Source: Pseudothermotoga sp. (GTDB taxonomy: Bacteria; Thermotogota; Thermotogae; Thermotogales; DSM-5069). From it: a stretch of 64,000 nt of DNA. The stretch spans positions 84,601 to 148,600 of the forward strand of contig JANXCS010000006.1 in assembly GCA_025060105.1 (NCBI GenBank). The letters run 5' to 3'. The stretch's first letter is position 1; each line of letters begins with the position of its first letter. Shown in pieces: positions 41,152 through 49,320 of this stretch. A program made the position numbers and the translations under genes. The notes under the pieces are model-generated. The model searched no databases. It was not told the origin of the DNA and saw nothing but the letters and a program-made list of their open reading frames with translations.

Positions 41152-41751
41152 TCACAGCAGGAACCTTGCGATGGCCGACAGAAAGACATCTAGCCAAGAT
41201 TGTTCGTTGGGTTTCTGCCTGAAGACCAATTGCCCGTTCACCCATATCTGACAGTTGGCTATCTTTGATGAATCGACCGTATTGTTCGAGGCTATATCAT
41301 CTGGTCTCACCGTTCCCCTGATGATCACTTCATTGAGCTGGTTACCCACCTTGAGCTGACGACTCCCTTCGATGACTAAATTTCCATTCTCGATGGCAAC
41401 CACAACAGCAGACATAGTCATGACGACATTCGTGCTCGCTTTGGCGCTCCTATCAGTTGCCGTGTTGTTGTTTATGGGTATGAATTTGGACAGATCGAAA
41501 TTAGTGATGTTCTTAACACTTCCCATGAACAGGTTCATCAAGGCTTTCTCTAAAGATTCATAACTGCTAGAAGTACTGAATTGGGGATTTTCTCGAACCA
41601 CAATGGTGACTATATCGCCCACCCTGCTCGCCTTCCTATCTGAAATGATGTACTTGAACTGGTTGTTGTTGGAGTTGTTCCACAGCGATGTACCAAGGCA
41701 AATTGTGGTGAGTAGGATCATCAAAAATGATATCTTTGATATCTTTCTCAT
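41152..41751 (-). CDS. flgH: Flagellar L-ring protein FlgH
   Basis: Outer-membrane ring protein of 199 residues. The core has the typical ASRVGDIVTIVVRENPQFST, ITMSAVV-like and GNLVIEGSRQLKVGNQLNEVIIRG blocks (family-wide). The usual lipoprotein box is not clear: the N-terminus ends LLTTICLGTS, where Ile precedes the Cys, so lipidation is doubtful. The ATG at 41751 follows GGAGGTT, 6 nt away. Presence of an L-ring fits a cell with an outer sheath. Confidence 0.93.
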   Translation of the reverse strand: MRKISKISFLMILLTTICLGTSLWNNSNNNQFKYIISDRKASRVGDIVTIVVRENPQFSTSSSYESLEKALMNLFMGSVKNITNFDLSKFIPINNNTATDRSAKASTNVVMTMSAVVVAIENGNLVIEGSRQLKVGNQLNEVIIRGTVRPDDIASNNTVDSSKIANCQIWVNGQLVFRQKPNEQSWLDVFLSAIARFLL

Positions 41752-41755
41752 ACTT

Positions 41756-42412
41756 TCAACCTCCAACGACGACCGTTAAATCTTCCTGAAGCAAACCGTT
41801 TATCATCACACCGCTCGAAACATTTCTGACAGAAATCTTTTCACCAATGTAAGCATCGTGCATAGCCCGCACCTGAGTCGTTACAAACACTGATCCAATT
41901 TGTACCTTCGCTGTGAGTAGTTGACCAGCTCTAACATCGGGAGGTTTCACTAGATATCTCGCATCTATGGGTTCACCCTGTCTGAACATCTTTCGAGCGA
42001 TTTTTCCGATCACCTCTTCCTGTTTTGTGCAATACTCGACCTTCAAACTTAAAAGATTGACCTTTCCCAACGTCACATCCTTCTCACTGAACGTTTCTCC
42101 GGATCTTATGGTTCTGCTAGCGAGCAAGACATTTGAAAAGATGGCTAGTTCACATTGAGCGCGCAGATAACCACAGAAAGTTCTCTCACGAAAGGTTTTG
42201 AAGAGGAAACTGAACATGCTACCAAAACGCGCGTGGGAGATCAACTGGACTTCATCGAATGAACTTGGGGTGCTCCTGATTTCGAAAGAGACAATCGTCA
42301 CATTTGGTCCAAAATTTTCTCTAGCGAACTTTTCTATCGCTTCAAAAACGACTTCATTCGCAAACAAAAAGAATGAAAAGCTGAATAGAATCAACACCAC
42401 AAGGTTCTTCAT
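41756..42412 (-). CDS. flgA: Flagellar P-ring assembly protein FlgA
   Basis: Periplasmic chaperone for P-ring assembly, 218 residues. After a signal peptide (LVVLILFSFSFFLFA) it has a variable N-terminal half and a C-terminal SAF-type domain (SRTIRSGETFSEKDVTLGKV, FRQGEPIDARYL, VRNVSSGVMINGLL). The ATG at 42412 is chosen with GGTGA 6 nt upstream; a GTG at 42421 is the alternative. It is the first gene of flgA-flgH-flgI-flgJ. Confidence 0.88.
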   Translation of the reverse strand: MKNLVVLILFSFSFFLFANEVVFEAIEKFARENFGPNVTIVSFEIRSTPSSFDEVQLISHARFGSMFSFLFKTFRERTFCGYLRAQCELAIFSNVLLASRTIRSGETFSEKDVTLGKVNLLSLKVEYCTKQEEVIGKIARKMFRQGEPIDARYLVKPPDVRAGQLLTAKVQIGSVFVTTQVRAMHDAYIGEKISVRNVSSGVMINGLLQEDLTVVVGG

Positions 42413-42455
42413 GGGCTTCACCGATTTATTATTTCTATGTCAGCGTATGGCAATC

Positions 42456-42480
42456 CTTGAATACTTTTGAAGCATTCAAG
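42456..42480. promoter_or_regulatory. 25-bp imperfect palindrome upstream of flgA
   Basis: CTTGAATAC and GCATTCAAG flank a 7-bp centre (8 of 9 pairs match). It lies 44-68 bp upstream of flgA, close to a possible minus-strand promoter (TTGCCA, 16 bp, TAATAA). It could be an operator or a leader hairpin. Confidence 0.35.
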
Positions 42481-42538
42481 TGGTTATAGAGAAGCAGCTC
42501 AGATTGAATCGATAGGTTCACATTTTTGAGGAGATCAA

Positions 42539-42697
42539 ATGAGCTTTATTGGCAGTGATTTGGAACAAAGCGTAAAATTGAATCGCAACACTTATGATGG
42601 TAAAAAAGTTTAATTTGATGGTTTGAAAGCTATCGCAAAACTTGGGTTATTCTTTGATGATCGTTCCACAAAGAGTGGTTTTTTGTTACAAACATAA
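42539..42697 (+). pseudogene. Possible decayed small gene with in-frame stop
   Basis: An ATG 4 nt after GAGGAG opens a 24-codon frame (starting MSFIGSDLEQ) that ends in TAA at 42611. The same frame continues open for 27 more codons with protein-like composition (FDGLKAIAKLGLFFDD) to a TAA at 42695. This may be a gene remnant with a nonsense mutation or a tiny peptide gene; no family was recognised. It occupies most of the otherwise empty 42413-42720 gap. Confidence 0.25.
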
Positions 42698-42720
42698 CTC
42701 AAACTTGACTTCAAGGTTCC

Positions 42721-43722
42721 TCAGCTTGATTCCCTCACGATCAGTTCGACATCCAGCACGAGATGTTTGGTCTTTTTTCTTCTATTTCTCATCTTCTCAA
42801 GCAACATCTTGAAACCATTGAAACCCAAGCCAAACCTATCAATTCTAACAGTTGTGAGTGCCGGACAGTAGTAAGAAGCAAACGTCACATCATCGTATCC
42901 AACAACTGATACATCTTCAGGTACTCTCTTACCTAAGTCTCTGAGTGCTCTGATCGCCCCAAAAGCGAACATATCATTATAGCAGAAAACCGCATCGAAG
43001 TCTAAACCTTTATCGAATGCCTGCTTTATACCTTGATAACCACCTTCCATGTTGGGCCCATGTGTGATTACTATATAATCCTCGGGCAGAATTATACCAG
43101 CCTCGCGTAAAGCTTTCCGGTAACCTTCACATCTCATTTGAGCAGCAGAGTTCTTTGGAGCAGAGTTTATTAGTAAGATCTTCTTTCTACCTTTTTCTAT
43201 AAGATGCTTTGTTGCAATATAACCCCCTTTTATTTCATCGCTGTGTATCTCATCTAAGTTCAAACCTTCCAAATGTCTTCCAACGATAACAATCGGAAAA
43301 TTCATTTCTGAAAGTTTTCTTAGATCTTTTGTTCCATCTCCTGTTGGTGTGATCAGAATACCTTCAACTCTATGTTCCATGAGCGTATAGATCGCTTCTT
43401 TTTGCTTTTCTAGATTCGTTTGAGTGTTCATAAGAATTAAGCGATAGCCATATTTTCGTGCAGCAGCTTCTATGCCTTCCAACACCTCAGCGAAAAAAAG
43501 GTTTGTTGTATCCTCAAGTACAACACCTACGATCTTGGTTTTACTGTTTCTCAAAGCCGAAGCCGTCACATTTTTGATGTAACCCAATTCCTTCGCGGCT
43601 TTCAACACGCGTTCTCTGGTTTCTTTGCTTATGTCTGGTTTGTTGTTCAAGACTTTTGATACGGTATTAACAGATACCATCGCGCGCTCAGCGATATCTC
43701 TCATGGTCACATACTTTTTCAT
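42721..43722 (-). CDS. LacI-family transcriptional regulator of the GH2 locus
   Basis: Repressor of 333 residues. The helix-turn-helix is MRDIAERAMVSVNTVSKVLNNKPDISK (joined parts) and the sensor domain is a periplasmic-binding fold (VGVVLEDTTNLFFAEVLEGI; CYNDMFAFGAIRALRDLGKRVP; VVGYDDVTFASYY). It is the last gene of a five-gene sugar operon. The palindrome at the operon promoter (49160-49177) is the likely binding site, so it probably represses its own operon until the substrate appears. Confidence 0.93.
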   Translation of the reverse strand: MKKYVTMRDIAERAMVSVNTVSKVLNNKPDISKETRERVLKAAKELGYIKNVTASALRNSKTKIVGVVLEDTTNLFFAEVLEGIEAAARKYGYRLILMNTQTNLEKQKEAIYTLMEHRVEGILITPTGDGTKDLRKLSEMNFPIVIVGRHLEGLNLDEIHSDEIKGGYIATKHLIEKGRKKILLINSAPKNSAAQMRCEGYRKALREAGIILPEDYIVITHGPNMEGGYQGIKQAFDKGLDFDAVFCYNDMFAFGAIRALRDLGKRVPEDVSVVGYDDVTFASYYCPALTTVRIDRFGLGFNGFKMLLEKMRNRRKKTKHLVLDVELIVRESS

Positions 43723-43744
43723 TGTTCATCACCTTATGGGTATT

Positions 43745-46102
43745 TTACAGTATAGATGCTATTAACGCTTCGGCCAAATCACATTCTTTTAAAGTTGTGA
43801 AGACCTCCCCACTTTCTTTTTTTGAATAGACAAGTGACCCAAACAAATACCCCCAGCCGAGCACTTTAGTTATAATGGAGCTTTCAAAATCAAAACTGTT
43901 ATTCTTTGCTATCAAAACATATGGTGTGGTTAATTCTCCTAAACCCCACAATAGAGCTGCTAAATTGCGATTCCTTTTTACATTGAAAAGTGTCAGAGCA
44001 CTTATCCAATCTCCATTGAAATCAAGAAATTCTTTGATTTTAGTACTTTCATGTATGCAAGTGAATTCCTCGTGTACAAATTCCTCATTGTTAACCCACA
44101 CAATTGGTATGTCGGGTTGCATTGGAGTAAGAACACAGACGGGGTAAAAATTTCTATTCAACATCTCACCATTTTGGAATATTTCAATTAGTAAGTTCTG
44201 TGTGGTTTTTTCTAAAACAGTCGAGATCTCACCGATCTCTTTCACGCAGAATGGTTCAACATTTATTTCGGTTTCATAGAGCTTTCTAGTTTCCGTACGC
44301 AGAACCAAATTTGCTGTAAGTTTCCTTATAGAACCGTTTGCAATGAAGATTTTCGCTTTATATTCTTCGCCCTCCAAGAGCAAAGACCTATGATTAAGTA
44401 AAATTGGAATAATTTCGTGGTTTAAGAATCTCAAGTATGGATAGAACCACTTAGGCATCCTGTTGTAATCAAGTAATCCATTCGCTTCCCATGCTATGTC
44501 TGAAAGTTCAGTTATGACATAACCGGTTATATTTCGTTCTAACCTGATATGTTCTATCTGGAATTTCAATCCAAGCAGTTGATGTAATTGTGCTTGATAA
44601 GTGAAATCATCTAGATTGTAGATTTTTGACAACTTCTCAATAGCTGAACTAGGTGAAGAATCTTCAAATTTCGTTCCCATAACGAGGATCGGAAAATTCA
44701 TCCACTTTCCTGTCCAAGTTTTAGGATCTGAGGTACCCCACACGCCGAACTCTGAAACCAGTTTTGGCAGCTTCTTATTCGGTGTTTCGAAGAATGTTTT
44801 ATAATCACCATTTGCGAAATCTTTTATTCTTCTTTTCCAAGTTTCGTTATGATAAGGGAAAGAATTGTAGAAGTGGTAATCATCAATATCGGAAACGACG
44901 TGATAATTCCAAGGACAGGCTGAATTGTCAACATAGATGCGTGTGGGATCAAGTTGCTTGGCCTTTTCATACATTTTTTTGACCCATTCACGATCTTCTT
45001 GTGGTGAGTTTTCAGTTAAATCGAGTCCCCAACTTTCATTGATCAAACTGAGCATGATGAAAGATGGATGGTTTGAAAATCTTTTCAAGGTATTTTCCAA
45101 AAGTTTTTCAAGATAAGCTTTCCCCAAACTATCCAGTTTTCTTGCGTAGGGTAAATCAATCCAAACCATAATGCCAAGTTCATCAGCCAAATCGAGATAG
45201 ATCTCATTCGGTATCTTGACATGACATCTAAGCAAATTAAGTCCCATTTCCTTGATTTTGAGAAATTCCGAAAGAACTCTCTCTCTGCTTGGAAGGATAT
45301 AGTGTGTATCCGAGTAGAAATTTTGATCTAGTGCTCCAAATAGATAAATAGGTTCACCGTTGAGCAAAACCTTGTCACCAACCGTTTCTATATATCTCAA
45401 GCCGAATTTCGTTTGAAAAACATCTTGACCATCTTCGAGTGAACGAATGAGTAACGTATACAACTTTGGCGATTGCAAGTTCCACGGCTCTGGGTTTGGA
45501 ATAGTTAAAAACAGATGGTTTTCCTTTGTTTCTCCTTTCAGGATCTCCTTTCCATTTGGATCGATCAAAGTGTAGCTGAGAGCATGATTTTTCCTGTCCG
45601 AGAAGGCAACTTTACATTCAACAGTTTTGAGATCTTTCTTGGGAAAAACTTGAACATGGTCTATGTGAACTTCTTCGACGATCCATAGTTCAACATCCTG
45701 AAGGATACCTGTAGCATTACCGTACCAGTCTTGTTTACCTGCAATCAGATTGGGGTTTGAACAAACGTCGAGATCTTTTACAATCAATCTTAAAAGATCG
45801 GTTCCGTCAAACCTGAGTTGGTCAGTTACATCGATCTTGAACGAATCATATCCACCTTCATGCTCAGTAACTCGCTTGTTGTTGATATAAATCGTTGCAG
45901 AGTGATCGATTCCATGAAAAACAAGAAAAATCCTCTTTCCCTGGAAGCCTCTAAGGTCGAGTTCTCTTTCGTAAATACCTGTCAAAGATATGGGGTTCGG
46001 GTAACTTTGAGTGCTTAATTCGATTTGATGCGGTAGATGCACCTTTCTCCATCTTTTTTCATCGATAGAAAAGTTCCAATTTTCGTTGATTTTCAATCTC
46101 AT
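43745..46102 (-). CDS. Glycoside hydrolase family 2 enzyme (beta-galactosidase/beta-glucuronidase-like)
   Basis: Cytoplasmic exo-glycosidase of 785 residues. The order is the GH2 jelly-roll sugar-binding domain (residues 1-170), an immunoglobulin-like domain (170-250), and the TIM barrel starting GLRYIETVGDKVLLNGEPIYLFG. The putative acid/base Glu is in SLINESWG (about 357) and the nucleophile Glu in LVSEFGVWG (about 450). The C-terminal 200 residues form extra beta domains. There is no signal peptide. It is encoded between its transporter and its regulator, so it should cleave the imported di- or oligosaccharide. Galactosidase, glucuronidase and mannosidase activities cannot be distinguished by eye. 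Confidence 0.88.
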   Translation of the reverse strand: MRLKINENWNFSIDEKRWRKVHLPHQIELSTQSYPNPISLTGIYERELDLRGFQGKRIFLVFHGIDHSATIYINNKRVTEHEGGYDSFKIDVTDQLRFDGTDLLRLIVKDLDVCSNPNLIAGKQDWYGNATGILQDVELWIVEEVHIDHVQVFPKKDLKTVECKVAFSDRKNHALSYTLIDPNGKEILKGETKENHLFLTIPNPEPWNLQSPKLYTLLIRSLEDGQDVFQTKFGLRYIETVGDKVLLNGEPIYLFGALDQNFYSDTHYILPSRERVLSEFLKIKEMGLNLLRCHVKIPNEIYLDLADELGIMVWIDLPYARKLDSLGKAYLEKLLENTLKRFSNHPSFIMLSLINESWGLDLTENSPQEDREWVKKMYEKAKQLDPTRIYVDNSACPWNYHVVSDIDDYHFYNSFPYHNETWKRRIKDFANGDYKTFFETPNKKLPKLVSEFGVWGTSDPKTWTGKWMNFPILVMGTKFEDSSPSSAIEKLSKIYNLDDFTYQAQLHQLLGLKFQIEHIRLERNITGYVITELSDIAWEANGLLDYNRMPKWFYPYLRFLNHEIIPILLNHRSLLLEGEEYKAKIFIANGSIRKLTANLVLRTETRKLYETEINVEPFCVKEIGEISTVLEKTTQNLLIEIFQNGEMLNRNFYPVCVLTPMQPDIPIVWVNNEEFVHEEFTCIHESTKIKEFLDFNGDWISALTLFNVKRNRNLAALLWGLGELTTPYVLIAKNNSFDFESSIITKVLGWGYLFGSLVYSKKESGEVFTTLKECDLAEALIASIL

Positions 46103-46115
46103 TCACCATCACCTC

Positions 46116-46922
46116 TCATCTTAAGCTGAGTATCACGCCTCGTGTGATGTATCTCTGCATAAAAAGGTATATAACGATCACTGGGAGAGAAGCGATCACG
46201 TTGGCTGCCATTATAGGACCATATCGTATATTTACATCAGAACCCGCTAAAGCCACTAGGCCAACAGGCAAAGTGTACATCTTTTCCGAAGTCATTATAA
46301 TCAAAGGCCAGAAGAAGTCGTTCCAAATCCAGGTAAAATGGAGTACCGCTACTGTCACAATAGCAGGAATAGACATAGGTAAGATTACCTTCAGCATTAT
46401 ATCCAGCTCTCCAGCTCCATCTAAGCGTGCTGCTTCTTCATAGTCTAGTGGGATCGCCTTCATGAACTGGGAGAGTATAAAAACGGCCATCGATGAAGGT
46501 AATGCTGGGATTATGATACCAAATAAATTGTTGACTAGCCCCATTTTCCTAACAATTAAGTAGAGAGGTATCGCAATTGCTTGGTTGGGTATCATGAAAC
46601 CTGTTAAAGATAGGATATACAACAGTTTCCTCCCTGGGAATTCCATTCGACTCAGTGCGTAAGCCGCAGGAATACAGACAAACAAAATGCCTAGAGTGGC
46701 TCCACTGGCGGACAATAAACTGTTTCTGAACCATGCACCGATTTTTGCTCTTTGTAGAACTATTTTGTAATTGTCTATAAACCAGATGCTGGGGATCCAT
46801 TTTCCAGCGAGTATGTCCTTTTCAGTTTGAAAGGAAGCGAAGGTCATCCAGATCAATGGTACCAAGTATAGAAATCCGATTAGTACTGCGAAGATCGTCA
46901 AAACCCACCTTTTTAAAGTCAT
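46116..46922 (-). CDS. Sugar ABC transporter permease, MalG type
   Basis: Membrane permease of 268 residues. Six spans and the EAA loop DYEEAARLDGAGELDIMLKV (about residues 169-188) place it in the MalG/UgpE group. It starts one base after the previous permease's stop (TAATATG), with GAGGAG in the end of that gene, so translation is coupled. Confidence 0.92.
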   Translation of the reverse strand: MTLKRWVLTIFAVLIGFLYLVPLIWMTFASFQTEKDILAGKWIPSIWFIDNYKIVLQRAKIGAWFRNSLLSASGATLGILFVCIPAAYALSRMEFPGRKLLYILSLTGFMIPNQAIAIPLYLIVRKMGLVNNLFGIIIPALPSSMAVFILSQFMKAIPLDYEEAARLDGAGELDIMLKVILPMSIPAIVTVAVLHFTWIWNDFFWPLIIMTSEKMYTLPVGLVALAGSDVNIRYGPIMAANVIASLPVIVIYLFMQRYITRGVILSLR

Positions 46923-46923
46923 A

Positions 46924-47811
46924 TTAAATCAACTCCTCTTTACCTGAAGCGATCATGAGACGAAGCTGCATGTATGCAAACACAAGCATAACCAAGAACA
47001 ACACGAAAGCCATGGCTTGGGCATAACCCATTCTAAAGTATCGAAATCCTTGCTCATATATGTACTGCATCAAAGTTCTCGTTCTTCCTGCTGGTCCTCC
47101 GCCGGTCATAATGAAAACCTGTCCGAATATCTGTAGCGAGGCTATTATTTGTGTAACAATAACCAGGACGTGCACTCGTTTGAGTAAGGGAAAGGTAATG
47201 TAAAGCATTTTTTGAAGGCCGCTTGCCCCATCTAGATTCGCTGCTTCATAATAAGAAGTAGGTATCTGTTGAAGACCTGCAAGGTACAGCACTATGCAAA
47301 ATCCTATGGTCCACCAAACAGTTGTTATAGAGACTGCCGGGGCAGCCCAAGTAGGATCGGCAAGCCAGTTTATGGGCTTTAAACCAAACAACTTCATTAC
47401 TCTACCAATGAGCCCGAAATATGGGTTGTACATCATGCCCCAAGTCAAGCAGACAACGGAGATGGTTAGTGTGTAGGGTAGATAGAACGCGCTTCGGAGA
47501 AATCCTTTGAAACGCACTTTCGAGTTTATGAGGATAGCTATCAGAAAAGAAAGCGTAAAGATTGGTGGAACGATTAATATGACGAAATAAACTGTATGCC
47601 ATAGAGAAGACCAGAAAACTTTATCAGAGAACATTCTTGTGAAATTTCCTAAGGCGATATATCTTGGTGTTCCGAATACATCCCACCTGTAGAAAACCAT
47701 CCTCACTGAGTTTACAAAAGGAATCAACTTGAAAACCATTAAAAGGACTCCGAAGGGTATGAACAAGAGGTAGGCTAATAAAGCATGCCTTTTTCTTCTA
47801 AACCTTATCAT
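46924..47811 (-). CDS. Sugar ABC transporter permease, MalF/UgpA type
   Basis: First permease of the pair, 295 residues, with six spans and the EAA loop SYYEAANLDGASGLQKMLYI (about 199-218). GAGGTGACC precedes the ATG. No ATPase gene is present in the locus, so a shared ATPase is expected. It lies downstream of a hairpin that follows the binding-protein gene. Confidence 0.92.
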   Translation of the reverse strand: MIRFRRKRHALLAYLLFIPFGVLLMVFKLIPFVNSVRMVFYRWDVFGTPRYIALGNFTRMFSDKVFWSSLWHTVYFVILIVPPIFTLSFLIAILINSKVRFKGFLRSAFYLPYTLTISVVCLTWGMMYNPYFGLIGRVMKLFGLKPINWLADPTWAAPAVSITTVWWTIGFCIVLYLAGLQQIPTSYYEAANLDGASGLQKMLYITFPLLKRVHVLVIVTQIIASLQIFGQVFIMTGGGPAGRTRTLMQYIYEQGFRYFRMGYAQAMAFVLFLVMLVFAYMQLRLMIASGKEELI

Positions 47812-47843
47812 TGATGGTCACCTCGCATAACGATCTTAAATAA

Positions 47844-47869
47844 TGGAGGGGGAATGTTTCCCCCCTCCA
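47844..47869 (-). terminator. Hairpin after the binding-protein gene of the GH2 locus
   Basis: On the minus strand, TGGAGGGGGG-AA pairs with TTCCCCCTCCA (11 pairs, one bulged G) with a three-base loop. The following TTATTTAAG is only weakly T-rich. It lies 33-58 bp after the stop and 33 bp before the permease start, and is probably a partial terminator or RNA-end stabiliser. Confidence 0.55.
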
Positions 47870-47901
47870 CATCTTCAGGATTTGCTTAGGTCAGGACACT
47901 C

Positions 47902-49125
47902 TCAGTCAATCACTTGTCTTACGAAATCAATGAGTTCTTTTGCGGCCGCATCCGGTGATTTCTGGCCAAGAATTACAGCTTCACCAATTTCCCACATTTT
48001 CTGCCTAATCTCCACCCAGCCACGAACACTCGGAGCTGGGACTAAAAATTCAGCTACCTGTGCGTAGTCTTTCCTCATTGGCAAACTCAAGAAAGCTTCA
48101 GATTTCAGAACACCTTTAAGAACAGGTAAATGTCCAGCTTTTGCCCACTCAGCAGTGCTTTTTGCAAACCATTCAATGAACTTCACCGAAGCTGCTATCT
48201 TTGTTGGGTCTTCCTTAGGTTTCTTTGGTATCACCCATGTGTGGCTGTCTGCCCATGTGAATGGTTTACTACCAGGTATTGCGGGTATACTCGTCACACC
48301 AAACTCAAAATCTTTGAGGGTAGGATAAACTGCCATTACCCAAACACCATTCAGATGGAATGGAGATTGATTGTTCTGAAAGAGCGATTCGGCCGTATCA
48401 TAGGTCATAGTTTTCATGATCCCACTCTTGTAGAGATTACTTATAAACTCGTAAGTTTTTTTGACTTTGTCAAAATCTAACTTTAAACTTTTTGTTTTGG
48501 CATCATAAATTTGTCCACCAAGTTGTGTGTAATAAGCGATGAAAAGCCTTTCCCCCATCATTGCACCTATCTCGCTAGTGATTCCCACTTCAAGTCCAAG
48601 TTTCTCTTTGGCTTGTTTTGCATAATTCAACAGTTCATCCCAAGTTTTAGGAACGAGGACCTCACCTTTCGCATTAACCAAACCAGCTTGTCTCAGCAAC
48701 TTCTTGTTGTAATAAAGTACCAAAGGATGTGTGTCAAACGGTATCGCGTAAAGTTTGCCGTCAAAGCGGGCTTTTTCAACTATTTCTGGTATGTAATCTT
48801 CTAGAACACTTTTGGATACATACTTATCGAGTGCCACCAAAGCGTCCCTTGAAGCGAAATCTGGGAGTACAGCTAGATGCATTACAGAAACGTCGGGTGG
48901 ATCTCCTGCCGAGATCGCAGTAATCAACTTGTTGTAAAGTTGGCCCCATTCTACAATTTGCTCAACGACTTCGATATCTGGATTCTCCGCATTGAACTTT
49001 TTGATGAGCTCAGTGACGAGAAATCCCTCTCCTCCTCCGAAGAACGTCCAAACAGTTATCGTTGTTTTTGCTGTGACTAAGGTAAAGAAAGTAAGCAGAA
49101 CTGTGACGATGAGCAACCTTCTCAT
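47902..49125 (-). CDS. Sugar ABC transporter substrate-binding protein
   Basis: Exported family 1 binding protein of 407 residues. The signal peptide LLIVTVLLTFFTLVTA is followed by ITVWTFFGGGEGFLVTELIKKFNAENPDI, the family hallmark region, DPPDVSVMHLAVLPDFAS, and a C-terminal RVWVEIRQKMW-like helix. The ATG at 49125 follows GGAGGTGTTC; the open frame reaches 9 codons further upstream into the promoter. It is the first gene of the operon, under the LacI operator. Confidence 0.92.
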   Translation of the reverse strand: MRRLLIVTVLLTFFTLVTAKTTITVWTFFGGGEGFLVTELIKKFNAENPDIEVVEQIVEWGQLYNKLITAISAGDPPDVSVMHLAVLPDFASRDALVALDKYVSKSVLEDYIPEIVEKARFDGKLYAIPFDTHPLVLYYNKKLLRQAGLVNAKGEVLVPKTWDELLNYAKQAKEKLGLEVGITSEIGAMMGERLFIAYYTQLGGQIYDAKTKSLKLDFDKVKKTYEFISNLYKSGIMKTMTYDTAESLFQNNQSPFHLNGVWVMAVYPTLKDFEFGVTSIPAIPGSKPFTWADSHTWVIPKKPKEDPTKIAASVKFIEWFAKSTAEWAKAGHLPVLKGVLKSEAFLSLPMRKDYAQVAEFLVPAPSVRGWVEIRQKMWEIGEAVILGQKSPDAAAKELIDFVRQVID

Positions 49126-49154
49126 ACGAACACCTCCTCCAAATGAGATCATCT

Positions 49155-49177
49155 ATTATAACGATAACATTAACGTT
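49155..49177 (-). promoter_or_regulatory. Operator and -10 box of the GH2 sugar operon
   Basis: The plus-strand sequence AACGATAACATTAACGTT (49160-49177) is an 18-bp imperfect palindrome with 14 of 18 symmetric positions, typical of LacI-family sites. It abuts TATAAT on the minus strand (49155-49160), 30-35 bp upstream of the binding-protein start, so a bound repressor would cover the promoter. The -35 region is poor, as in many regulated promoters. Confidence 0.65.
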
Positions 49178-49320
49178 CACCTAAAAACAAGGAAAGAAAA
49201 ACCTCGAAAAAGCAGGCTAAATAGAGAAAGGATAAATATTTATTGCAAATTTGACAAATTCACACCAAAATGGCGACATACGGTCACTAAAATGAGAAAT
49301 TTGGGAAAAACCCAATAGGT

